Source of the DNA: Ailurus styani
Lineage: Eukaryota; Chordata; Mammalia; Carnivora; Ailuridae
Assembly: GCA_002007465.1 (NCBI GenBank)
Contig: LNAC01000018.1
Location: forward strand, 2,989,800-3,053,799
Reading direction: 5' to 3'
Length of the DNA: 64,000 bases
Part shown: positions 41,615 through 54,472 of the stretch, piece by piece
Layout of the letters: each line of letters opens with the position of its first letter
How positions within the stretch are numbered: position 1 is the first letter of the stretch
Position numbers and translations under genes: made by a program
Notes under the pieces: model-generated
Seen by the model: only the letters and a program-made list of their open reading frames with translations
Database searches by the model: none
Told to the model about the DNA's origin: nothing

Positions 41615-41751
41615 AAAAAAAATTTCTTTTAAGTAGGTTCCACGCCCAGCATGGAGCCCAATACAGCGCTTGAACTCATGACACTGAGATCAAGACATGA
41701 GCTGAGATCAAGATTCAGATGCTTAACCAACTAAGCCACCTGGGCATCCTG
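41615..41751 (-). mobile_element. Short Can-SINE, older subtype
   Basis: Minus copy without a (GA)n tract: tagatt-type start replaced by ttaagtaggttccacgccca, ending ctaagccacctgggcatcct. Confidence 0.85.
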
Positions 41752-43910
41752 AAAATTCTTCTAACCAAACATGTATGGTATGTGTATTTTCCTGTATGTA
41801 TGTTATACTGCAGTTAAAAGCTTGAAAAAGAGAATGAATTCTACTAGTATTACATATTAACACATCCTATTATTAGTGTTTATTAAGAAATACATATAGA
41901 GAACATATAGAGTGGGCTTGACCCAAATGTGACCTTGTACTTGTAAGCATATTTATTTTCACATTGTTTTTATAATCTTGCTGTGAGGTTATGATTTACT
42001 CACATATTTCTAATAGTGTGATTTAAAAGAAAGTAGGGCAGGCATGTAGATTTTAATTCACTGCTATTCTCAGAGGGAGAATTATAAGCAAGACAGTGGG
42101 TGTATATGTCAGCCAGTTAGTAAAAGAGGAATTATGAAAAAGGGATATAAATGTTTACATTTATGATTTCATTGACAAATTCCACTTTGAGGCTTAAGGA
42201 CTTTTGGTTCAAGGAAAGAAGATCTGTGGAGATGATGCTGCCCTGATTCATATTCCAGTGTGCTTTGGAACTTAAAAACCGATACCCCAAAGAGCCACTG
42301 ACCAGGCTGTCATAGGAACCCAAATCTCCTTAATGGCTCAGTGCCCTCTAAGCCAAGCTCAGCACCAGAGGAGGTGGCTTGAGTTACCCATACAGCTGGA
42401 TGAATGCTCATTAATTCTCCCCACTCCCATTAGTGGTGAACTTTGCTTGCTGCTCCATTCCTGTATCCTTGTGTCTGCCCTGGCAAGGACAGTATACATT
42501 GGCTTTATGCAAAATTATCCTCATGAAAATACTGAGTTATGGCAGAACTCATTAGGAAAGCAAAGAACTGCTATATTCTTACCTAGATCTCGAGTCCTGT
42601 GGAACTGTTTGATGTTCTGAAAGCCTCCAAGGAGTTGGCTGGCAGCTGGGGCTGCTGTTACAAAGAGAGGCAGGAAGCATTACTCTGGTAAAACATGTTA
42701 CTGTGAACATGGAGCGTACAGAGATCTCATCTAAACCGCCTGTTGTGTCTAAACTACTCTCAAGCTGTACCCCCCACTGGAATGTAAACTTCCTAAGGCC
42801 AGGGACTTATGCCTGTTTTGTTAACCTTTGTGATTCTAGCACCTAGAACAGTACTTGCAATAGGGTAGGTACTCAAGTTCTTGAAAAAATGAGAAAAAAA
42901 AAGTGGGCAAAGTGAATACAATTTGTGTGTTTGAAGAATGTTAGAGAAAAGAAATTATAATATGCAGGGTAGGTGGTTTTAATTACAATTTTAATTTTGG
43001 TAGTTAGAGAAATCAAACTGTAGAATAGGTAAGAAACTTACTCAAGATCATGTACTAGAATCGAGAATCAAAATTCTGACCTTCCAGCTTTCTGTGAGTT
43101 TTTCATTAGGAAACATTTCTACTTCCTTCTCCTGCTATAGGATGCTAGAATCCAGTTGCATGGAGACATATTTGTGACTTTTTGAAACCAGATAGCGATT
43201 TATGCTAATAGATAACACAATCCATTTTATGGGCATGTTTCCAATATTACAAATCCTATCTAGTCAGTTGGGGAAGCATTTGAAAATATGGCCACCTAAA
43301 TTTACTTTGTCATATGGGTCATAGTTATGGTCCCAGCCTTGTAAAGTGAGCTTTGTTTTACTAACAGATACGTGCATGAAAAGCATATGACATTTTTGTA
43401 GCACAAATCATATTTTCATACTGAATTCCAAAGATGTTTTGGCTTTATTGCTGATCTTCATTCGACAGTGGCTTTTAGCACTTCAGCTGTAAGTCTTTAT
43501 GCCCCCTCCCCAGTCTCACTGTCAAGTAGTTAATGATCTATAAACAAATACTGAGATGCCCTAAGGGGACTCTCCATTTAAAGGGGCCTTGAATCATTTG
43601 ATAATAGAAATACAGTAGTCCACCCACTGATTTATGATTTGTCAGTTTAGATTTTTGAAGTGATGTTCCACTGGTATTTCAGATGGGACAAATTTTTAAT
43701 TTTCTGTACAACTAACATTAAATTTTAATCCAATTATTCCTTTCAGGAGAAAACTTCCAAAAATGTTAATTTACATTTGCAGTTTCCATTGTATGAAATA
43801 ATTATTTGTGTGTACATAGGTGTGTACATTTCAGTTCTGTAAGCTAAATAATACCAGCATAATGGTATCTGCCAGTTCCTGACTGTTTCTTCCTATTAGG
43901 TAGTTTAAAC
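41752..43910. other. Intergenic, nothing recognised
   Basis: Unique-looking AT-rich sequence. The ORFs on both strands near 42.1-42.6 kb are short and unremarkable. Confidence 0.45.
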
Positions 43911-43914
43911 CTAT

Positions 43915-44075
43915 TTTCTCATTTAAACAACACTCCAAAGCAGGGCTTCATTTACCTCAATTTCAAGCTGAGGAAACTGAATATCAGAAGTTAGAGAAGT
44001 TAAAATAGTTAACTGCAGTCACAGAACAGGCAGATGATACAGCTGGGATTTGAACCTTCATTGACAGTACGCAAA
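43915..44075 (-). repeat. MIR
   Basis: Reverse MIR text: caagctgaggaaactgaata and ctgggatttgaaccttcatt. Confidence 0.75.
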
Positions 44076-44639
44076 ACCTCATGCTTTGAACATAGTTACA
44101 GAGTCAGGTGATGCCAGACTCAGCTGTAAATGTTGCTGACACAAGTGAACATCCCTTAGATGTTGCATTATCTGGAAATAGCATTTATCAAAATATGGCC
44201 CTTCTAGCCTAGAAGTCTATCTGCCTCAAAGGAATTTTGGGGGCCTGTATGATGACTCAAAAAAAAAAAAAAGATTTTCAAAACTAGATCACTTTGTAAA
44301 ATTTGTTGTAAAAGAACTATTTCTATGTATATTGAAAATACTTCCAAGATATGTTGAAAATTTAAATCATGCTAAGATGTTTGGGCACCATCAACAACGA
44401 TCCCAACTCTAAACCAGTTATCAAGCTCTGAAAATTGGATTTTATTTGGGGACCATGAGTAAAGCATATATGGAAATGTTTTGGACTGTTGTTTTTTTTT
44501 TTTTAGAACTTCTTGGTAAGTCTAAAATTTTATTCAAATTAAAATGTTTAGTTTTAAAAACTTTGCATCTGGCCATAATTTGGATGGGTATGAGTAATAC
44601 CACCACTGTGGATAATAGGCACATTTAGTCCAAGCTAGC

Positions 44640-45415
44640 ATTTCAGTGAACCACAACTTGTGGTTCAGCTTTTTTTTTTTAATTCCTTGTTGCTGTTTCT
44701 AATAAAGCAAGATGTTAAAGCTAACTACATGCTCTATTAATTATATGAAGGTGAACTTGAGTCATATTTGTTACTGAAGATGATTAATAATTACCAGCTC
44801 TGCACACGTTTCTGGTGCATTTCAGTAAATAAACAGGGTACATTGTTGGGTAGTAATTGATTAATTAGCACATTCATCCTACACATCTCAATGGTCTAAG
44901 GATGCTGAGTTTGAGATATTGCTCATAATTATTACAAGAAACAAATCTGTTCCATTTTTCAGTTTATTCTTCTGTATGCTAAGATTTTTTTTTCTAAATA
45001 GAATGTTTAATGGTTCAAAACCTTATAGGTTTTATTCAGATAAATCAACTCATGAAGAATTGCTAGTCATAATCTCCAGAATCTTGTTTTTGTGTGAACT
45101 AGGGTGAAAACTTTTACAAGGCTAATGTTAACATTAGATCTTGCTGTTAAACTGGATCAAATACTGTAAATATAGGGCACTTCCCCACCATGCAGGAAAT
45201 GCTCATTGAGCACCTATGCGCAACAGGGGCACTGGAATCTCATTTGCTTCCCAACCACATCAAATAAGCTCAGGATTGCAAGTGTCATCAGGTTGGCTCT
45301 TCGCAGCACCAAGCAAATATACTGTGTAATCTTCAGAGAAGTAGAACAGCATGTATTGTTTGCTGATTTGACTATGCAGTAATTTAGGATTTCCCCCCCT
45401 AATTTATTGAGCCAG
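44640..45415. other. Repeat-free block with homeodomain-type sites
   Basis: No repeat was recognised. A taattgattaatta cluster (44854-44867) gives a P2-type paired homeodomain site. Regulatory role is inferred only. Confidence 0.3.
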
Positions 45416-45417
45416 CA

Positions 45418-45600
45418 TGTAGTTTAGAGAGCTTTGGACGGAGAGTCAGGAGTCCTGGGTTCTACTCTATCTGTATTCTTTCTTGAAGAAGCTGTGTGAT
45501 TCTGGGCACATCACTACTCCCTTCTCTAGGTGTAGATCACTCATCTATAAAATGATGGTGTCAACCAGGGACGATGAGGTCTGTGAGGAGCCTAAGCTGC
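45418..45600 (+). repeat. MIR
   Basis: Text gagtcaggagtcctgggttc and agctgtgtgattctgggcac. Confidence 0.8.
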
Positions 45601-45800
45601 AGAGACAGATAGAGCTAGGTTTGAGTCTGGACTTCCTGCTACTGGTTTTATTATTTTAGGGAAATTATTCATTTAACCTCTTTGAGTTTATGCTCTGTTT
45701 ACTTAGAGTTTTTTGTAAGGATCAAATGAGATATGAAAATAGTTTATAAACTATAAAGTACATGTGAATATAAGGCATTGTTAATATTATTAATAACTGT
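45601..45800 (+). repeat. Second MIR-like fragment
   Basis: Text agagctaggtttgagtctgg and attcatttaacctctttgag follows directly on the previous MIR. Confidence 0.65.
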
Positions 45801-46079
45801 CTTGCCTCATTGACCTTAACGTGTATTTGAAGGATGCATCAGAGTGCCCATGTGCTGGTCTAACAATAGGGGATTATTGACATCTCTATGCCATTATTAA
45901 AATCACATTGGGTAAGAATTTCTGACATGTCATCATAATTTATTGCTAAGTGAAAAACACAGTCTGCAAAACAGTATGTCTGGTATAATCCTATTAAAAA
46001 ATTATACATACAAGGATAAAAGACTCTGTATAATAGGAACTCAATATGTATTTGATAAGGAGACAAATGCAATATATGT

Positions 46080-46405
46080 ATTAATTGAGCATCTCTTACT
46101 AATGATAGGTGTACTGTCCTAGGAGTGGGGCTATATCTTTACTCTTATAATCCATTTGGTGAGACAGATAATAAAAAATAATCCTATTTTGTAATACCAC
46201 ATATGGTTAAGTGCTCTAAAGAAAAATAAAGCAAAGTAAGAGGATAGAGAGTAAGGATGGGTGCTACATTAGGGAGGATCCCCCTGGTCTAGTGAGAGTC
46301 GAGCAGGGACTGAATACAGTGAGTAAGTGAACCAGGCAGACTTCTGGGAGAAGAGTGTGCCAGGCAGAAGGCATAGCAAATCCAGAGGCCCTAGGTAGGA
46401 ATAAT
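46080..46405 (+). repeat. L2 LINE fragment
   Basis: Text ctcttataatccatttggtg, tgggagaagagtgtgccagg and cagaaggcatagcaaatcca follows the L2 3' consensus. Confidence 0.65.
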
Positions 46406-46470
46406 AGTATGGGTCCCCCCAGATTTAACAGTAGTTCTTTCTGGGCAGTGAAATAACTGTTGATTTTTTT

Positions 46471-46580
46471 AAAAAAAGATTTTATTTTTAAGTAATCTCT
46501 ACACTCAGTGTGGGGCTGAAACTCACAACCCTGAGATCAGGAGTCAAATATTCTACCTACTGAGCCAGCCAGGTGCTACC
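46471..46580 (-). mobile_element. Short Can-SINE, older subtype
   Basis: Minus copy, about 110 bp: aagtaatctctacactcagt, then ctactgagccagccaggtgc. The next SINE lies about 30 bases to its right. Confidence 0.85.
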
Positions 46581-46608
46581 CACCCCACTTTTTTAAAAGT
46601 TGATTTTT

Positions 46609-46808
46609 TTAAAAAGATTTTATTCATTTATTTGACAGAGAGAGAGAGAGAGAGAGATCACAAGTAGGCTGAGAGGCAGGCAGAGAGAGAGGAGGAAGTA
46701 GGTTCCCCGCCAAGCAGGGAGCCCGATGCGGGGCTCAATCCCAGGACCCTGAGATCGTGACCTGAGCCGAAGGCAGAGGCTTTAACCCACTGAGCCACCC
46801 AGGCACCC
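46609..46808 (-). mobile_element. Can-SINE
   Basis: Exact target duplication taaaagttgattttt (46594-46608 and 46809-46823). Confidence 0.95.
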
Positions 46809-46829
46809 TAAAAGTTGATTTTTAAATTT

Positions 46830-48160
46830 CTTCCCTATACATTCCTGTTTTTAGAAAGTTTTTGTTTTTTTAAATTATTTAAGAAGCCGTGTGATTATAT
46901 TTGTTTTTTTTTTATTATGAGCAGACGTTTCTGTAATTAGAAAAATTGAAAACTCTACAGGTATACTGAAAGACAAAGTCATCTTAAGAAAAATGTCCTT
47001 AAGTAGTTTTCAAACCTTACATCATCTATAAGTTTTTGTTTTCATGGTTTTAGTACCAAGAATCTAAGTTGCTAGTGAGAATAAAGGAGGAGGAGAGATT
47101 TCTGCTCGGTAATGAACTTTAAAGACTTATTTTAGCCATAACAATCACTGTGACTTCATAAAGGGTTAAATAATCATCTTACTCTCAGCTCCTTGTTCTA
47201 GCCCTTCTATGTGGATGGCAGAACACTTCCTGGGAAGCCTGACCTAACCACTTATAGACATGGCCCAGGAAACAGTGCATTTTAGGAGGTCTTTAAAATA
47301 TGGGATCAAAGGCGCCAGTTAAAATTAGTTTCAGGGTTTTATGTCTCCTTCATGCAGTTCACCAGGGACTAAATCTGTTATACAGCAAAATAGAGTGTTG
47401 CAAAATACATCATCCATCTCTTCCTGAGTCCAGGTACAAATTAAAGCAAAGCTCAGAGACTGTATTCCAGCTCTCCATACTGTCCCTGCAAAGCAGATGT
47501 AAAAAGGAGATATGCTTTGGGCTGACAGAAACAAAAATGCACATTTGAAGCTTTGATTCTCATTCCTATCCCATCTATTTGTGCCAAGATCTTCTAGTAC
47601 AGAAAGTATATATTAAATCAGTTCAGATAAAATGCTTTCAAAATGAAATGTTTCCATTACTTTAGGAGAGTAGCAATACTGGAGAGAGTACAAGCAAAAA
47701 CCCAAAGAATGGAAGACATGATTCCAGTCTGAAGGATATATTTGGCTTGCTACTGTCTTTAGTCTAAATGATTCCTTCTGAGAGAAAAATGGATCTCAAG
47801 AAACTTTCATAAAATTATAAAACATTCGTGACTATTTAAAATCACAGCCACTTTGGATAGATAATAGGGAAACTTAGGAGGCTGTACAAAGTTATAAAAT
47901 ATTATTCATGATTTCCAATAAATGGAAGAAGAAAGCTAGAAGAAGTCTCCTCCTTGTGTGGTATATATATCTATGGTTTTGCCCTTTTGATACTTTGATG
48001 ATGGTTGGCATAGACGTTAGAGTTGGTAAGAAGTTTAAATATAAGTTCAACTTTCTTATTTTACATACCAAAAAAAAATGAGGACAAGAGAGAAGTTACT
48101 TGTCCATTAAGTAAAGAGCTGGAACTAAAACCCATTAAGACTTTTAAATCTAAAGCAAAT
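46830..48160. other. Intergenic, nothing recognised
   Basis: No repeat family or exon structure was seen. Confidence 0.45.

Positions 48161-48161
<1 letters not shown>

Positions 48162-48200
<39 letters not shown>
48162..48200. repeat. (GT)n microsatellite
   Basis: About 19 GT units without interruption. Confidence 0.97.
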
Positions 48201-48202
<2 letters not shown>

Positions 48203-48285
48203 CCCATACTGGTTTAGAAAAACTGCAAATGCTACTAATCACTGTATGTCCATCCAAATATTTGTAGGCAAACAGAAGCATTTAC

Positions 48286-48486
48286 CTTTTCGTGCATCTC
48301 TGTTTGCATGAGCAGATATAGCACTAAAGTCATAGTCTAGGGTGAATTCTTGAATATTCAGACTAAGGGTATTAAGCTTAGAATGAAACTTATAATCCAT
48401 GATGCTAAGGAACATGCCATTACTATCTGTGACAGCTTTGGGAGCTTTGAGGAGGGAGATGGTCATGGCATTTCCACTCCATGTCC
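48286..48486 (-). other. Exon-like minus-strand ORF segment
   Basis: On the minus strand, 201 bases lie between a possible acceptor (gaacttag, AG at 48488-48487) and a good donor (CGAAAAG then gtaaat, 48285-48280). It reads TWSGNAMTISLLKAPKAVTD, then MDYKFHSKLNTLSLNIQEFT and DYDFSAISAHANRDARK with no stop. Entry and exit phases are both 1, so it would be a symmetric exon. The acceptor has no pyrimidine tract. I do not recognise the protein, and no gene is expected between IQCH and C15orf61, so this is a candidate only. Confidence 0.3.
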
Positions 48487-48796
48487 CTAAGTTCATTATC
48501 ACTTTTGATAGCAGAACTTATAATGACCTTCATATATTTTTCTTTCTCAGACTCTCCCAAATTTTTGTTTCATTTGTTCCATTAATTGAAAACAGGTTCA
48601 TTATAAAATAGAAAATTCAAAAAGAAGAAAACCATACCATTAAGAGTTATCCACTGTTAGCATTTTGGGAGACATCCTTAGAGTTGTGTGTGTGTATATA
48701 TGTGTGTGTGCGCACGTGCACGCACATAAATGTACATATTTTAAAAAAATCGTAACTGGAGTCCTAGTCTTCATGCTGCTTTAAAATATGCTTCTT

Positions 48797-49001
48797 GTGG
48801 GTGTCTGGGTGGTTCAGTTGGTTGGGCATCTCTTGATTGGGGCTCAGGTCATGATCTCAGGTTCATGAGGTCAAGCCCCACATTGGGCTCCGTGCTCAGT
48901 GCACAGTCTGTTTGTCCTTCTCCATTTGTTCCTCCCCCCCTCCACCCCCCTTTTGTCTTTCTCTCTCTTCAAATACATAAAATCTTGGAAAAAGAAAAAA
49001 T
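48797..49001 (+). mobile_element. Can-SINE
   Basis: Flanks aaaatatgcttctt and aaaatacacttctt form a diverged target duplication. Confidence 0.92.
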
Positions 49002-49069
49002 AAAATACACTTCTTAATAATTAAATGTCATTTCATTTTCTTATATGTGTAAGAAATTTCTTATATGTG

Positions 49070-49900
49070 TCATTTCATTTTCTTGATGTGTAGTTGACCT
49101 TCAACCAGGGGACATATTTAAGGTGTACAGTTTGATAAGTTTTGACATATGTATACATCCAAGAGACCGTTTTCACAATCAACATATTGAAGCTATCCAT
49201 CTCCCCCAGAATTTTCCTTCTGCTCCTCTGTAATCTTCCTGTTCTTCCTCACCACCTGGCCCTCAGCTTCCCACCTCCAGGCAACAACTGATTTGCTTTT
49301 TGCCACTATAGTTTGTATTTTTAGAATGTTATATAAATGGCTATGTACTCTTTTTTGTCTGGATTTTTTCATTCAGCACAATTATATTAAGATTCATTCA
49401 TGTCTTTGATTTTATCAACAACTCGTTCCTTTTCACTGCTGAGTAGTATTCCACTGTACAGATGTCCCATAATTTATGCATCTACGTGTTGGTGGACATT
49501 TGGGTTGTTTCCAGTCTGGGGCTATTACAAATAAATTTGCTATGACGATTCATGTACAAGTCTTTGAATGGACATATACTTTTTTCTCTCTTGGGTAAAT
49601 AAATGCCTAGGAGCGGAATGGCTAGATCACGTGTGCATGCAGGGGTAGTATTGAGGGGAGGGGCAAACGGAGAGGGAGAGAGAGAATCTTTAGCAGGCTC
49701 CATCCCCAGCATGGAGCCTCACTCAGGGCTCAATCTCATGACCCTGAGATCATGACCTAAACTGACATTAAGGGTAAGATGCCGAACCAACTGAGCCACC
49801 CAGGCACCCCTTGTAATTTTTAAGTAATACCTTATTTTGGAATGTTTAGACCTTTCTGATTTTTCACCGTTGTTGCAAATGAACCAGTTTTTTGGCTTCG
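49070..49900 (-). mobile_element. Old L1 fragment with a SINE inside
   Basis: Reverse L1 text: gtagttgaccttcaaccagg, gttttcacaatcaacatatt, ttgggttgtttccagtctgg. Confidence 0.75.
49631..49810 (-). mobile_element. Can-SINE without T-rich end
   Basis: Minus copy missing the usual AATAAA/T-tract end; begins in the GA-rich region and ends gagccacccaggcacccctt. Confidence 0.85.
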
Positions 49901-49904
49901 AAAT

Positions 49905-50790
49905 GTGTCTAGCTATAGATATTCAACTTAAAAAGAAGATGAATAGAAAGGCATTGTAAAGGGAACTTGAAAGTCATGTGTTTGTTAGATCATTTTAAAT
50001 TTTTCAATGATTGCAAAATAAATATTTTGTGTCCTCTACTGGGAAACAAAACAGCATGGATCTTTAAATGAACCAAAATTTGAATTTGATTTTGGAGTTA
50101 TTTTGCAACCGGTGGAAGTTCTGCTGTTTTTTCGTTAAGTTTATGGGACCATGATTTTATCATAACATTCCTTGTGAGGAGACTGCAATAAATTTGGGTG
50201 TGGCCTTGCTTTCTGGGAGCTATAATTAACTAGTATACTTTATAACATTTTGTTAAATAAAAAAGTTCTTAAAATGTCTTTTACGCATTTCTCTCTCACA
50301 CATACATATATATGATATATATGGGAGCTGCCGTAGAGGTAAAACAAAATGTTTACAGAATGGTAAAGAAATACTTGGGGAGAAAACCAATGTCAAAACA
50401 ACCCAAAATACTATTTTATGCATAGATACCAAAGCTATATTTTTCTGTGCTATGTTTAGGGTCTTCTTATAACCAAACAAAAGTTGTTTCTACCAACAGA
50501 TTTTTAAACAGCAGGGACATGCTTATTATTTACTGTTTTGGTATCTTTCCCTCATTTACATAAATACCCCAGCAACCAGCAGTTTAAAACTAATAAAAGC
50601 CAGGGTCCTCCATCAAGTGCAATAAAGTTTCACAACCATGAGTTAGACTGTTAGAGTGAAAAATAAACCTATATATGTGGTTATGAAGGGGTTTTTTTTG
50701 GAAAGTGTATAATCACATTTCAAAGTTAGAACTTCCATTTGAAGTAGCAGTGCAATAATAATACTTAAACATTTATGTAGAATGCTTCAT
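49905..50790. other. Intergenic, nothing recognised
   Basis: Unique-looking AT-rich sequence with no ORF of interest. Confidence 0.45.
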
Positions 50791-50794
50791 CTTG

Positions 50795-50965
50795 GAAACG
50801 CTCTCCCAACATTGGCCAATTAATCTCTACTGCTTCCCCAAAGAGCAGGTATTACTATCTTCCATTTTTCTAGTCAGAAAATTGAGGAAAGTATGACCAG
50901 CCCGGAGAGAGTGAGGGCTGGGGAGACGAGTTTCTGGCCCCTGTTATTCTGTGACTCTTCAGGAT
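50795..50965 (-). repeat. MIR-like fragment
   Basis: Text gcaggtattactatcttcca with agaaaattgaggaaag is a reverse MIR 3' part. Confidence 0.55.
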
Positions 50966-50969
50966 GCAA

Positions 50970-53900
50970 CTCCTAGTAGAACGAATCTGGTTTCTGTTCC
51001 ACTTTGATGAAGAGATCATCAGTAAAACAAAGATGTAAATGGTAGTTCAATCTACCTCAGGCGTATAGATACAGCCCTTACCCTCCTGAGGCTCACCTTT
51101 TGGAAAGAATGGGTTACAGAAAAGATTTGGAAGGTCCACAGCACATTTCATCTGCATTTGCAATGGACTGAACCAAACTTTTTCCAGTGAGAAAAGCAGT
51201 CATATCCTTCCCCCCAGCCGCAACTTCCACCCTCCCGTTATTTTAACAACTTATAGTTTTCCAGGTAAGATTTACTGTGATCAGTGCATTAGAGAGTTGA
51301 ACAGATCTGTTATGCACATTACAGGCAGAGGAACAGTAAAATAAAACTAGTGAACATTTACATTTTTGGAAATATAACTAATGTATGCTTGAGAAATTCT
51401 GAAAGATAAACATTTAAATGTTAAAATACTTACTACTTTCCCCACAGGGACAGTGTTGGGAATTAATGAGATAACAAATGTAAAGTGCTTTGAGCTCTTT
51501 AGAAGAAAGGTGCCAGATGCATACAAATGATTATTAATTGTTAAAACTATCAGATGGTTACTAAAATATTACTTATGATAAAGTACATATTTTTATACCT
51601 GAAAAATAGCATGCTTGCAATTCTTAGGATGATATAGCTGAAATAATGCTCCAACTTTTCCCAGGTTACTCTCTGTCTTGTTGGAAGTCCTTTCTTAACC
51701 CTTCCCCAGTTTCTTGGCTTTATACCCTTTTTCAAACAAACTACAGGGTATGACTTCCCAGCTTCCAAACTCTCCTGCACCCTCCTATTGTCAGTCCTCC
51801 ACCCAAGTCTTACATATCCATCACCATGGCAGAATTCCACTGACACCACATTCTCTTCTCCTGATTTCTTTGAATACATAATCGTGATGCCTCATGATAT
51901 GTCAGTTGTGCAAGTTGATTTAGCAGGAAACCTAAGTGAAACTGTCCCTTAAGCAACACTAGAATTTGTTATAAAAAAGTACAAGTCCCTTGTGTGATCT
52001 GGGACAAGTGAATCTGAACTTTCTACTTTACACAACATGCTAGAATATGTGATAAAAGAGCAAGGCCCCAATTTCACTTGGTCTTGAGACATGCCCTGCA
52101 ATATGCCCACTAAATCTTAGTGTCCCATATGTAAAATGAGGACAGTAGTCATACATACCCACATTGGGTTGTTGGACAGATGCAATAAAATAGTGTAGAT
52201 AAAGCTTCTAGTACAGTATACACTTAGCCCATAATAAGTGTTCATTAAAGATAAGTATAAGTAGATTACAGAAGATAGGTAAGTAGACAGCAGTTTGTCA
52301 TTACATGTTAACTATTTGGTTTCTTTAAAATCAATATAAAATGGGTAATATGTAAAGGGACATCCTCTTATCAACAAATATTTCATCTTATTTAGTAAAA
52401 GTTCAGTAATTCATCTCAATTAATTTTTGTTTACAATACTTTAAACATTATACACATGTATGCATTTTTTTTTTCAAACTTACCTTAGTTTACCAGTAGC
52501 ACCGCGACTTTGCTACATATATGTGCTAAAAGATAATGGACTATGCTTCTTTTCAAATGTTCTGTAATTAAAACATTTCACTAATTTAATCTGGTCCTCT
52601 GGCTTCTTCCACTTAATTACTTGAAGTGATTGTTTTATTATACCAAATTTTTTCCCTTCATTTTGAAGCTGTAGGTTTTTAGGTAGAAAACCTTACTCCC
52701 GATTGTTTTTCTAATAAGACCTGAATCTGAATATAAGGCCTCAATTTGGAAACAGGCATTCTGTGGCGTATGCTAATGGGAGATGCAAAGAAGGAAAGTG
52801 CATTGTTTGAGAAAACCAATCATGGTGAGTGGGAAAAAAAAAAGAGGTATAGGAGAGTGAACTCATTTTACAATTGCCAGCAGCTTGAGGCTCCAGAGTG
52901 CTAATCAAAATTCACATACAAAACTTCCCTGATAGATTTAACAGTTTTGTACTGTTAAGAGGGGTTCTCACCATGTGGAAGATGCACTGCTGTGCTGAAC
53001 AAAACAGAGACAGTTTTCTTTTAAAGTCCAGAGCAGATGAGAGCCATAAGGAGACAGAGGGTTTCATTTACTCTCAGGACACGATTGTGCCAGTGAACTA
53101 ATGAGTCTCTTGGACCTTATGTTGCTCTGGCTTCAATTGAGGCGAGACTCTAATGGGCATGTAGTACTTCCTATCCGTCAAGTGTCTGGACAATGGGCCC
53201 CTCATATGGATTAGAATGATCTGGCAAGAAAAAGAGGTCATCACTGTACCTAGCCCAGGCAGGAAACCTGGCTAATTAATGTATTTCCAACTATAGCAAA
53301 ACAAAAGCTGACACACACAAAAATGTTGACTTTATTGCAGAAACTCTTAGCTTGTGGCTGAGGCACCATTAAAAATTATTGATATTCCATACGTAAAATA
53401 ATACTCCTAGTTTCCCCAACACATTCAAATATTTTTAAAGATACAAAGGTTATTCTTTAAAACAACTATGCAATTTTGGTGTTGTGACTTGCATATTTCA
53501 TCCTTCTGTAAAGCTGGATGGTTCCACAATATTTTGAATAATTGAGAAGCAAATGCTAAGAGTTAGTGTCAGCGCTGCATAATTTTAACAATTTTCACTT
53601 TTAAAAGGTACTGTTGAATTATGATTGTAAAAATCCTACTGCCATATTAAATGGAGAATTAGAGATTATCAATGTTTATTCAAGCTAGAGGGCTCGAGTG
53701 ACGCTATATATTAAACTAAGAGCAGATACTGCCACCTAGATAAATTCTGATGCTCTGGTTAACTAGATGTTGGCTTAGCACCTTAATTTTTGAGAAGTGG
53801 TAACAACAAACAATAGTGGCTTGGGACAAGAAAAAAATTCAATGAATGGTAGAGTGTCACTTTAAGAATCCATGTATACGTAATTTTCTGGGGGGAAAAA

Positions 53901-54270
53901 AAGACCTGCTTTGCCAAATAAAAATGATTAAGACTTTATTCCATTTTTTAAATGCAGAAGACAAATTAGTCTTAGAAATAGGAGGAGAAAACTTTTTTAA
54001 GGCATAAACAAAAGCTCCATAATCCTGAAATTTATAAAGAGGTAGGAGCAGAAGGGATATCAGTAAGACTTGTAACTTTCTTGTTAGGTTATTTCTTCCT
54101 GAGTTCTGGAAGAAGAATAGATTGTTTGATACTCTCAAGTAAAAGCACAGATAGGTTTTAGTTTAATAAGTAAAATAAGATGACTTAATAAATATTTTTT
54201 AAAAAGGAACATTACATTATAATCTGTTTTTATACACCTCCTAGCACACAAAGCAAACTAATTCCACTCC
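50970..54270. other. Intergenic downstream of IQCH
   Basis: A short MIR-type tail is at 52110-52240 (cttagtgtcccatatgtaaa, gcaataaaatagtgtagata). Otherwise nothing was recognised. The 109-codon minus ORF at 51550-51879 has no visible gene context. Confidence 0.45.
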
Positions 54271-54275
54271 CCACT

Positions 54276-54281
54276 TTTATT
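54276..54281 (-). terminator. IQCH: Candidate poly(A) signal for IQCH
   Basis: A canonical AATAAA on the minus strand lies 75 bases past the IQCH stop codon. This would give a short 3' UTR of roughly 100 nt. Further AATAAA hexamers lie downstream in this AT-rich stretch, so longer UTRs are possible. Confidence 0.5.
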
Positions 54282-54355
54282 CCTAACAGCAAAAACAACG
54301 TTGCCTTTTTTTGACTCCAGATTAGAATCCAAAATCAGCAATATTCCAGGAGCAT

Positions 54356-54472
54356 TCATTTATCAGGTTTAGAGAGGTTTTTGTCATCTTTGGACTGTTT
54401 TAACTCTTCTTCAAATCTTATTTTGTTTTCCTCTGTTACACCTAGAATGGCTTCAATGTCATTGATGGCCGT
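54356..54472 (-). CDS. IQCH: IQCH, last coding exon with stop
   Basis: After the acceptor atttacag (54474-54473) the exon reads 38 codons, [20 protein letters not shown] then a Glu/Lys/Asp-rich tail ending LSKPDK, and stops at TGA (54358-54356). The tail has the charge pattern of an exposed helix or coiled coil. Phase 0 entry matches the donor at 60420, so the last intron is about 5.9 kb and contains an L1, a MaLR LTR and several SINEs. The charged, conserved-looking C-terminus and its place about 17.5 kb upstream of C15orf61 on the same strand support the 3' end of IQCH. Confidence 0.85.
   Translation of the reverse strand, partial: TAINDIEAILGVTEENKIRFEEELKQSKDDKNLSKPDK

Noticed and set aside
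51550..51879. 109-codon minus-strand ORF
   Set aside because: No splice sites, no neighbouring exons and no recognised domain. Kept only as background.
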